NCBI GenBank assembly: GCA_008973525.1
Contig: WACJ01000274.1
Location: 1,860,001 to 1,924,000 of the forward strand
Direction: 5' to 3'
Source: Stenopsyche tienmushanensis
Lineage: Eukaryota > Arthropoda > Insecta > Trichoptera > Stenopsychidae
DNA length: 64,000 nt
Under the pieces are notes generated by a model that was not told the origin of the DNA, did no database searches, and was given only the letters and a program-made list of their open reading frames with translations. The translations under genes were made by a program, and so were the position numbers. The number at the start of each line of letters is the position of its first letter. Position 1 is the stretch's first letter. Of this stretch, positions 49,701-61,700 are shown one piece after another.

Positions 49701-52700
49701 TTAGTATATATTATAAAAACGGGCAAAGTCAATCAGTGTTTAATCATGTAAAGTAGAATGGCCAAGTAAAATAAAAACCATGTGCAGCTCTCGACTGGGT
49801 CGGTATTCTGCGTTTTGCGCCCCAAGCCCAGTTGCGCCCGTGGCGGTCATCAGACTTTCCACCCCCTTATCACGACCCTGACATCGTGATATTAATATCA
49901 TAATGCACATAATCCACTGCAAGACTAGGACTCTTTCAATATCCTTTCCAGAAAAATAGTTGCATCCCTACCTTCTATTTCATACATTCATCTCTTCATA
50001 CATTTAATATTGAATGACGTCCAAGTTTTATTTGTGAACATTCACCAGCGGGCCACGCAGATGAATGTATCGAAGAAAGATTTCGTATGGTTGAGCAATT
50101 TTTCTTAGAACGCATGTATTATTTCGACAATTTCTTGTACTCTATATTTACAATAATGTTTCTTCGTACTCGTGAATTTGACACTGAAAAGGCTTTCACT
50201 TTTGAGATCCATCCAGTAGCGAATTTAGCACCAGAGGCCTTTGGCACAATTTAAGTTTAAGGCCTCTTTATTTTACTATTCTGTGGTATTATGGAAGAGA
50301 ATGGCCTAGTTTTTCAATTGAAGATTTGTATTCCAACCATGATTTCTACATACCGCGTAAAAGTAAAACCGTGCATTTCAAAGGATATAAACATTTTTAG
50401 CAATATCTTGAATCCTTTGAATTACGCGGTGAGTCATAAATTTTGACTGCCATCTTTAATTAATTGTTTAACGCAACATTTAAAGTGTAAATTTCAATTA
50501 TTATAACGATATTATTTTCTTGCAGGTTTAAAATTAAGTCACAATGGTCCCTGTAAACGAACCAAATTCACAGACGCAGATTTGCCTCCAGAATGTGAAC
50601 GCAATATGCTGTACAATCCGATTTGTGGAAGTGACAACATGACATACGCCAACGTGGGCGCCATAAATTGCAAAAATGCACTAGTTCCGAGATACAGTAA
50701 GTCATTGATAAATCTTATTATAATAATAAAAATGTGTACACATTCAAGGAATCTGTGAAAAATTTCAACAATCAACTGATAGTAATACGTGGAACTTAAA
50801 AGTGGTTTGAATGAGCACTTGGTATTCAATACAGCCAATAATAAAATGCTTTTGATGATTATGAATAATTATTTAAAAATATTACATTAAAAACGCCAGC
50901 CATTTCTCAGTAAAACGTATGCTTTAGTTATATAAAGTAGTGTAACTAATAACTAAAACATAATTGTAGGCAGGATCGTGACAAGAGATTGTAGACAAAT
51001 TGGTCTAATCATTCGTATATAATAAATTGTATCCGTATCGATTACAACGATTTGAATAAATCGATTTTTTTATCAAATGTGATTTGGATTGATATGAGAC
51101 AGGCCAATAGTATTAAAATATATAAACTATGGCAATCCTTTGAGATATTTTTGATGAATTTATTACATATAAAATAACATAGAACAGTCATTTGGCGTTG
51201 TAGAAATTACATAATATGATTTAGTTAACATAATATTAAAACCCGAATAGGGACCCACGGTAATCCGACAAACGTTTTGCAAGGCGGTGTCGGATTGTCC
51301 AATTTGTCGGACTGTAGAGTACTGCCCCCGATCCCCTGTAATCCGGATTTTTTTTTAAAAGAGTACCTTTTATCCGAAATACACTTGGACTTCGTATAAC
51401 ACGGTTATATGGTTCCAAAAAGTTGTGTAATACAAATCCGTGTTATATAAGGTTTGAAGTTCATACAAAATTAGGGTTTGCGTTCCAAAAAAAAAATCGA
51501 AGATAGTTTATATAAATATGTATTTTTTTTATATTAGCATTCATTATTCATATTTATTTTAGCATTCATTGTTTTTAATGTAAAACATGTAGCTATTTCC
51601 CTGCAACTGCTTTTTGAGTCATTAATTGTGGTAGATTCATCCAACATTTCGACTAATTCTTCTTCGTTCAACGTATGATCCTCCAATATTTCTTGGATGT
51701 TATGAATATCTATGTTACAAAAACCTTCTCCATCAATACTACGCCAAATGTTGATTGTTCTTTGGAATTTATCTTCTATTAATGATAAAACATTTTATCC
51801 AGAAACTACTTCTGGCCACAAATTTTTGAAGCCTTTTATCTATCCCTTCATAACTACAAAGTCTTATTTTTTGTTATCTCCTTGTAAAAATACTTTTGCT
51901 TTCGTGACCAATATGGGCCCAGAAATGCATGCCTGTTTCTTTCCCGAAGAAATCATATGAACAAAGCTTCTTCCACCTCTGGATGTACATATGTACTTTA
52001 TTTGTATTGGGATGTCGGACTATAGGGGGAGTCGGATTAGACTGGGTCCGAAATACCGCGGGTCTACTGTATTAATGTAATTTTTTAACATGATCTCAAT
52101 AATTTTTATATGCAATTCTATAGCTATGGAATATGAAAGTCGCTGTTGCTTCCAAATATAGCCAGAAGCATTATGTCTGAGACGTGTCAAATATATTAAA
52201 TACAATATAAACACATGCTTTTACAATTTTGATGATATAATTTTGCATTCATTATCATATCCTGGATTAAAATCCTGATTGAAAAATGATCTTCAAAGTC
52301 AATCACAATTTCAAATTGCTGATATAGTTTTAATACCAATTTCTAGAGAAGTTGCTGTTACTTTTGGGTTGCCATTGTAACCAAATTGATTTAACCAAAA
52401 CTCATAAGATCAATTTATCATCATTTAAATCCTATATTTTTTATGCACTTCATTGTGTCTTTTTAATGCTATTTATGTGATTATTTGGTATGGCGACGAA
52501 TAAAAAAATGTGATTAAATGTATGAATATTCAAAAAAAAAAATGTTACGATGATCACACCATTCAATGAAGTTCTTTTCAAGATCAAAAGGCCAAAGGTG
52601 GTCGCATCGTACGATTTTTAATGGCGAGGCCGTATGATAACGCCGTAAAAAAGGTTTAATAACCCTATGTTATCAAATTTGGCGAAAAATCATTGCTAAT

Positions 52701-55700
52701 TTTAATCATTTATAGCCGATGATAGTTTTTTATACATCGAAAATAATTATGTTGAAGTCTACAATTTCTTGTGTATTATCGCTTCGAATGGCATCGTTAT
52801 TGACCCTGTAGAATTAATGAACCACAATGTCGAAGCAGTGGTTTCTAATTTTATATGTAAATTACGGAATATGCATCGTTCACATGCTTTCTGGAAGATA
52901 GTTTAAGATAAGACAATGTATACATTTTTATCTCTCTAAATTGCACTGTATAATAATTTAATTCTGGCTTATGAATGGATTTTGCCATCCAATGCCGGTG
53001 GAGACGAGTCAAATCAAAAAGATGCAAAATTTGCATAGGTTTTATTTGAAAATAAAAATTATTTACGTCAAGATGTCATCATCATTTATTTTAGAATTAG
53101 CTTGTTTACAACATGTCTGCAAATTAGCCATTTAAGATTTCTTTCTCAATGAAAATACTGGGGATAAGTTGATTTTGCACATATAAGGAGATATACTTTC
53201 TTTCTTCATGTCTAGTTGAATCCGTGGTAAAAATACACAATTTAAAAGTTGTTCTTGCATTTAAAAACTCGTTTTTATTAGAATGTACATGCATCATTAG
53301 AATATTAAGCATCCCAATAAATTAATACATTGAAAGTGAATCTTCTTTTTGCGATTGAATACGCCATTCGTGACCTAGAGAAAATATAATTATAGTCTTA
53401 TCGTTTGGTCGTAAAACTATGGCAGTGTATCAAGTTAATCGACACTCAGAAATCGCGTCGTCGTGCGGAACTCAAAAATATCGATCGCAATTGATTAATA
53501 GGTGTTATTTTCACAGAAAAATAGAAGATGCCATAAAGGTTGAAATTATAGGAGTGTTTCAATTTTCATCGTCGCATGAGTGTTTCATCCATTGCTTTGA
53601 ATCCGGTTTTACAATTCTTCGGAGTAATTTTCGGTCTCTCGGCCTTGTTCTAAATATTAAATTACCGCGGTAGAAATCCATTAATTTGAAATTCAAGGAA
53701 TCAAAAACATGAAATTTGTAATATAATATGAAAAAATTGCATATTATGATTTCATAATGCAATAAAAGGTAGTGCGGAAAACCGCGTAAATCAAGCATAA
53801 AAAATGAGATTCGTTCCGAGAGATTATATTCAAGTTTTGTGTATAATTAATATGTCTGTATTAAATTGAATGCAAGCAGTATTATTTAAAATACTGCAAT
53901 AATATAAAATGGTCGCAAATAAATTCGTTGCACAAATTCACTTAGTCTGTACAGGACCGTCGCAGCGTATATAAAACTTGTACATAAATAAATGAACACT
54001 GTCGATAGCAAACAATATTCGGTCATTTCTTCAAGTAAACATAAACAATACACTTTAAATCGATTCATTATATCATTCACACGATTAACCGATAAATTTG
54101 GGTTAACGACCTATACAATCGTACGATGTACGCATGATATTCTCTCCAAACTCAACATGTAAGACACTCTCCGTTTTTGTGTCTCCGAGCTCAACGTGTA
54201 AGAATGCTCATTATGAATCACTGGAATTCGCTCGCAAATAGGCGACCGTACTACCATACAGCTTAAAACCCTTAGATGACTCAAGCATTACGCACTTTAC
54301 TAGACCAATATGCGCCAACATGGTGCAAAGCGCAAAATTCTTGTTCTAATTCATAAACTATTCATGAAGGTGCGCACAATAATTCTCCAAAGTTTCATCG
54401 CAATCGAATGAATGGTATAGGATTGTATACAGCATATACATACAGACAGTCATTTTTATATACATAAACTAATTTAAAAACCTTTTTGTATACACGCCCA
54501 ATAATTCACCAAAGTTTCATTGTAATCGGTTGAATGGTATAGGAATGCATAGTCAGCAAACAAACAATTTTTCATTTATATATACATAGATAGGATTTGT
54601 ACTAGCAATCATGTTCCTTTAAATTGAATTATCCCAAGGAATAAAAACCGAGCGCATTGAAAGAATGTTTTGGCGTCGATATCACATTATTTTCTGCTTT
54701 TTCAGCCATTTATGAACTTCACAATCATATAATTTGCAGTCAGTAATGATGTTTTATTCAAATTATTATTATAATTATAAAAACAATATTGATAAAAGCT
54801 ATCAGCTGTTACTTGCAATTAAAATCCACAGAAGTTATGATCGATGAACAATTTTTTTGCTGTGTTCCTTTATGATGATGCACTTATCAGCCATTTTAGA
54901 TTTGATCTTTTAAGATTTTTTAAAAATCGTCTTTTGTGCAAATCTGAAATAATTAACTCATCTAAATAGTTAATATTTGTCGATAGATACCCTGTCACTA
55001 TCATAATTTGTACATCAAATGTTGTATCTTTCTTTGTGGCTTATAGCAAACCGCAAGAGTACCGGAACTAATGCAGTGATGCATCATCTTTTGTTTCAGA
55101 CGTCAGGATCGCCCATGAAGGCGAATGCATCATAGAAACATGTCCAGATCGAGGAGATCTAAATAAAGTATGTGCATCCAATGGCATCACCTATCGGAAC
55201 ATCGGCGAGGTGAAATGCATGAAGAAGCATCATCCTGGTAAGACCTGCATCATCATTTCAAGACTATTAAATCGAAATTATTTCCACCAAATCCAATCGA
55301 CGAGCGTGCCGACGCATGCATCATGAATGCATTTATTACATTTTTTCAATCAAATAAATGCATTGATGCAATATTAATGCCGCAGGTCGTGACGAATTAG
55401 ACAATTTACATTTTAGATTGAATAATGGCGTAATGATGAAAAAACGACAAGTCGGAATCCGTTTTTATTAATTATACAGTCTCGCGAACAAATTGTATGA
55501 TTGCTGCGATATTTTTTTCACGGTTCGTTACAGCATATTATTATCATATCAATGCAGAATTTTCAACCATTGATTAACACATTATGTACGGGAAGCATAT
55601 TTTTATGAATTACGCTCTCTTTCGGTTAATGTCGGCTAAGATGTCATTACGCTTAAGTTTTTTAATGTTAGTTGGCCTATGAGAATTTATTGAAACTATT

Positions 55701-58700
55701 TTTCTCAAAATTGACAAATACCCAAAACAGAATGACCAAAAACGGATTGAAACGACACCCAATTTTATCCCAAATAAATATCCCACGTGCTCGTCGGGAT
55801 GGCCGCGCTGACGCACGGGTCCGTTCTTCTTTTGGATCATGTGGGGGCGGACGAATGGATGGGGATTGACGGGCGTCGAATAAAAAGACTCTCTTATCTA
55901 GATGACTCTTTATTCACACGAGAGAAAGATCGGGACGCGGGAAGGACGTCTTTCCGCAGCCAAGGCTAACCGATGACTCTCCATGTCTCCCGCCCAACCG
56001 GCAACGGCGCACGCGCAAGAAGCGATCGGTCGGTATTCCAGACGCAATATGTCCAAAACGCCACAGAAGATGTCGCTGTTAATCTGGCGAATCTTCTCAG
56101 ATTAACAGCGCTATTGCATCGGGATGGTAAATAGCTCACACTACAATACAATTGGATGTAATTTAATGTAAATCGGTATAAAAACTTTTCAATATTTATA
56201 CCAATGGCTATACAATATAAGAAATCTTACCGGTTCAGAACCAGGAAGATTTATAATCAGAATAAGGACAAGAAGAACAATAAGCAGATGGCCTTGAAGG
56301 AAGGCAAACTAAAAATTTAACTTTGCAACGATATCAGCATCGTCTTCTGTTGCCTTCTATGTCGCTTTGAAATCGCCGAACTGAGAGATTCAACTGAAAA
56401 AGGAAACCACTCAGTCTTTACAAACCCCCTCCACATTTCCCTATCGAGACAGTTGCGAAAGCACCCTTGATGTAACCTCTTCCTATAAATGGATAATGAA
56501 GATGCCCATAGTTCTGCAGTGAACTGTTTGTGGCTGCGCTGTGATGATGATGGTATCAATGGCGGAATACTTGGTAAACATCATTAAAAAAAACATGCAA
56601 ACATTTTCCCGCGCTAGGGGGGAAATGCGCGCGAAGTTCCCCCGTACTTAATGTGTTAAAGAGCAATAAATGATAAATATGCAATGAATTCATCATCAAT
56701 GTCGTCGAGTATTATTGCAAAAATAATACATATAGATACATTTCAGCAACGTGTGAATTCCAAAAACATTAAATATAATCATTGATAAAAATTTCAATTT
56801 GGTCCACATTATGTAAAGTTATCTCCTATGTAGCCAAGATCGAAAGACATTATTTGCTAAAGGCCACATCGCTATTAATTCTAATGGCTTATTCGAAGTA
56901 TATTGATTTATGCACGGAGCAAAAGGCAAATTGTAGTCTGCAAGATTGTATATTTTGCAAAATTGCCTTACGGGATACGAAAAGCTCGAAGCCAAGCGCC
57001 AGTCTGTGTCTTTAAAACGCAACAAATGCCTCAAAACTGTTATTTTAACCAAAGCTGGAATAGCGGACTGAACATGTGATAGCTCATAACGTGAAGGTAA
57101 ATCACTTGAGCTTCAAAGGTCGGATGGTACTTCTTCATCTCTAATCACGATTTCGTGGGAGCTGCATACATGTCGACATATGACCTGCGAAAGACGTTGA
57201 TAACAGCATCTTTGCGCCACTTATTACCAATACCGCCTTCGAAAGTCCCGTTGTACAGCGCCACAGCGTCCTGCATTACCGACTCAAACTCCACGCATCG
57301 ATCCGCATTTTGTGCCAAATGCCATTTCAGAAAGAAAAATATAAACAGCCATCGGTAATCTGATATGGCTTAGTAATTCAATAGATCAGTTTGTTTAACG
57401 ATGCAAGAATGAGTCCTTGAAGTATCATGGCTTGAATCGATCGCAGCTTCTATTAATCATTTAATTCACAAATTGCCGAGCCATAATTTATAATATACTC
57501 GTTGAATCTATTTGTCGATCGTATCAGCGACCGTTGATTACATTAGCAGAAGTATAGTAATTGATTTGTGATCTTGCTTAAGAGTCATCAACAATTAGCA
57601 CCTTCGACGATGCATTTAATGTATTCGATCGTGATGCGTTTTTAGAGGACGTGTTCAAAATACTGCACGAATAACTTCTAGTTCAACGTCATATTTCGTC
57701 CAGTGATTATTGTCAAATTCTATCGTTGTTCGATGGAAATCGTGTCAGGGTTGTTGCCTGATCGGAATATAATTTTCAGCTGGTTCCTTCCAAATGATAC
57801 ACAAATGGCTTTATGGCAAATTGCCACATCATGCATAAAATTCCATGCGATTTGTAAATCATTTATGATAAAAGCGTATTTTATTGAATTCCATGGCATT
57901 TCCATTGCATCATTGTTCCTTCTACGTTGTGCAGATTTTCGAAATGTTTCATCAACAATGCATTCCATATGGAATACGTTTGATGGCGGTCTATAAAATG
58001 AAGCCTTATGTTATCTATGTATATCTCACCATTTTCATATTTTTTTGATTATAAGTATGTACTCCGTTCCGAAAAAATCCGGACCACAAGGGGTCGGGGG
58101 CAATACTTTATAGTCCGACAAATTGGATAATCCAACACCGTCTTGCATAACGTTTGTCGGATTACCGCGGGTACATTGTGAAATTTTGTGAGGAAGGAGG
58201 AAACATTGTGAAAACATTCAGGAGTATGAGCTGATGGCTCAATTTCATAGTATTTCCTATTTTCATAGTGATTATCTCTATTTTATGTCCACATATTTTC
58301 GACAATATTTTGTGATATTCTCGTTATAGTTGCAATTTTCTGCTATGTATAATAGTTTATGTTAATAGGTGTTGGTGCAGTGGAAACATTTTCTGACTCA
58401 TCCGTAGCATCATTATTTGCACAATAATATGAAAATAAATAAGATCATATTCTTAATATGAATCATTTTATAGGGAAACATAAAACGAAAGTCAGATTAA
58501 TATTTTTCTCATACATTTAAAAATTTTCAATCATTTGGATCTTAAAGCAATGCCACTGCATACATTCAATACAATTGGGAGAAAAGCTGTCGACATGTCT
58601 CATTTTTATAGATTTTTAGCACTAAGTAGGGCCGTAACAAGGTGGTAGCTAAGCAGGCGCGCGACACGGGCGTAACTGGGCTTGAAACGCAACCACGAAT

Positions 58701-61700
58701 ACCAGTCGAGGGTTTTTATTTTACTTGACCATTCTACTTTACATGAATCAACACTGATTAACCCTGTCCGTTTTTATAATGTATACTAAGTTCTCTCACT
58801 CAACACAAGACTCATTCGTCATGTCAGCGGTCCGAAAAGCAGACCGGTTGAACTTCTCATCAGTTTTCATCGGGCAACTTCGTTTTGTAATAAGATTTCC
58901 TAATCATTCTGTAGACATGTTTGGGTATGGCATCCAATCGCGAGCCGCTCATTCGTAATATCAGCGGTCCGAAAAGCGGACCGGTTGAACACACAGACCT
59001 TATGGCCACTCCATCTTCTTTTAGGGCTTTTTGCAGCATGCACGGGGATAAATGCGTACCCGGGGTCTTCTATGATCTGTACGATCTTTGAAGCCCCCTC
59101 AGAGGTTAATTTACATAGGTGGCTCGCGCCAAATGAGGTCGCGAACAAGTCTAGACTTCCCTCACACATAAAAACTATATATGTATCTATCTTACTAATT
59201 TATGTTGCTATTTTAGTTACTTTTCTAGTTTTAAGTTACAAAATCTCGCTAGTTTCGTCCCTGCATTCAGAACGCAAGTTGCCACTCGAAATTGTACTTT
59301 TGTTGAGCGGGCTGGCATGGTTCCGAATAGCTGGACCAATAAACAGCTAAGTAAAGACCCGAATGGAGCAGAATCTGAAACAGATCTCAGAAATATTATC
59401 CTTGTCCATGGAATTAATAAATCACACTGGAAAATCTGCTTCTAAAATCTTACGAACAGATGGAAGAAAATACAATTGGAATAAGAAATATTTTTTTCTA
59501 ATTAAAACAATCGTTGAACTAACGAGTCTATAAATAATTTGGAGCAGTAAGTCACCATGAAAATATGAAAACCTTGATTTGGTCATAGGCTACAGCAACA
59601 ATACATTTATTACAATTTAAACTCGATCTAACAGTGGCCTACATATTCAACAGGCTTAGGATTCACTAAAAACCGCTATTGGACCAACTCTTTCGTCGTG
59701 GTTTGCTTGTCTTTGTCTATATCCCATCAAATCGCAATATCTCCATAGATGGATTTTTTTTCAAAATTCATTGTCGATTTATCATAATCAATATTTGTCA
59801 ACTTTTTTTGTTTGGATTTAGCTCGGAAAGCTTTTAGCTTCCGATGGATCATTAAACGGATTGACTAATAGCTACCTGGCTCAATAAGAGCTGGTTATAT
59901 CGCCGTTCGTAAAATATGATCGTTAAACTCCCGAGGACGTCCAGGTCTTGGCTCATCGTCAAGGCTATGGTTTTCAGACCGTTTATTTAATATCGCTGTT
60001 GCGTTGTTGCCCTCAATAAATTCCCTACATTCATTCCGATACCCTTTATTATAAATTATTTTAACGACCAGGTAATAGCGATAATATTATAATTGAGCAA
60101 ATTGCTTATCGATTAGGTTTTAATTTGAATAATATCAATGATCCTGGAAATTAGATCAATGGAAAGATATCTTATTTTGTACATATTTTGCTTAAATTAT
60201 TGATGAATTTAATTCATAGTCCTGTTTATCAAAATCTTGTATATAAGTCCTCATCAACTTCAATTTTAAGCCTTGACATTTACATTTATTGATTTGTTTA
60301 ATTTCCACTTCGTTTGAATCATCCAGATTTAACTAAGTCTATTTCCATTTCGTAAAATAATATTTGCTTGGAACCCTGAACTGTATGATTAATGATGAAG
60401 ATGTGGACGTATCTGGAGGCAGAATATTTTTTGAAGAAATAAATATGTATTGATTTAATTGATCTTTGATATAATAGTAGCATTAATCAACGTTTATAAA
60501 ATTCTTCGTCACTTTGAAGTGTTTGAGATAGGGCTCTATGACATCTGACGTCTCCTCTGGGGATATACAATATCCAGGAAATCGTCTCAATGGCGCTCGT
60601 TGATCTTGTGTCATGGTTGTTCAAGCCGATATTTTCGATGTAAGTACACACTTCAAACAAGGAAGAGAACAGCTATTCCAAGGATAGCTAATAGCTGGGT
60701 CGTGGCTCGAGTGACTTCAAAGTGGGTTCACCGCACTATCTCTCGTGCATTTGCTGCCATCGCATAATAGATTCTCGTGTAAAAATTAAAAATGTCGCAA
60801 TCGCATTCTTCGGATGCCATCCAGTCGAGCAAAAAGGATGATGGACGTGTGATTCATCCGAGATGCAAATTCTATGAAGGCAACAATGCCCTCGGAGATG
60901 ATGCGATCATATCGAGTTTTCCACAGAATCAGGCAATAATAAACAGACTCGGCGAGAAGCTTTGATGAGATGCCAAACAATGTACTATTTGAAGAGTCGA
61001 TCTAATTCCGATTTCAAGCTTATTCGTGCTCTAAGTGATTTCAAGTATCGGACATCGACATAAATCCATAGAAGATCCTTCAATAAACACATATATTACG
61101 CATTCAACCCTTGACATTGTGAATTATGTTGTAATTTTCTTCAATGTGGGAGGTCAAAAATTATCGAATACAGCATCCGACATGATTTACAGATTCATTG
61201 AATTGATTAATATGGATCCTCTGAATGATAATTATTATCTTCAATTCAATGCCATGACAAATAATGGATTTGCATATGAAAAGCTTAAATTGAATATACT
61301 CATCGATTATCTCATTTGCTAAAAGGTTGGCAGTAAAACACGTCCACTGTCATATAAAATCGCATATGATGGCCTATATTTCGAAAAATGACGGTCATCA
61401 ACTATTTCTGTATTTATGCTAATTGCATTAAGAACAAAGCATTGTCAATCGTACTTAAATCCTTAATGCTAAAATGTATTCCGAGATAGATGCATTGGAC
61501 TGGCTGTTGAAATGTATTACTCTTGGAAATATATAGTCCTGTATTTAAATTATGTAAACACTGAATGATGCATTCTTGGCATAAGTGCATATTGTTTGGA
61601 TTGATTGATGCACGTACAGCTTGTCGGGTTGTCTTTTTAATAACGTTGTTTCTTCTAAAATACATTGTTGCTGATTCAAACACAAGACTGCCTGAAGGCA

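Larger units (their letters stand above)
41667..50525. other. Kazal intron 2
   Basis: 8.9 kb intron holding a family A end (42373), the palindromic MITE, a mariner, repeat B, the Tigger element and composite copy 4. Stretches 42440-43970, 45800-46400, 47795-49500 and 49881-50525 carry no recognisable gene. Confidence 0.7.

Noticed and set aside
58625..58645. GCCGTAACAAGG resembling the 3' end of 18S rRNA (CGTAACAAGG)
   Set aside because: Only about ten bases match and the flanks do not continue into rRNA or ITS; it is part of the composite repeat.
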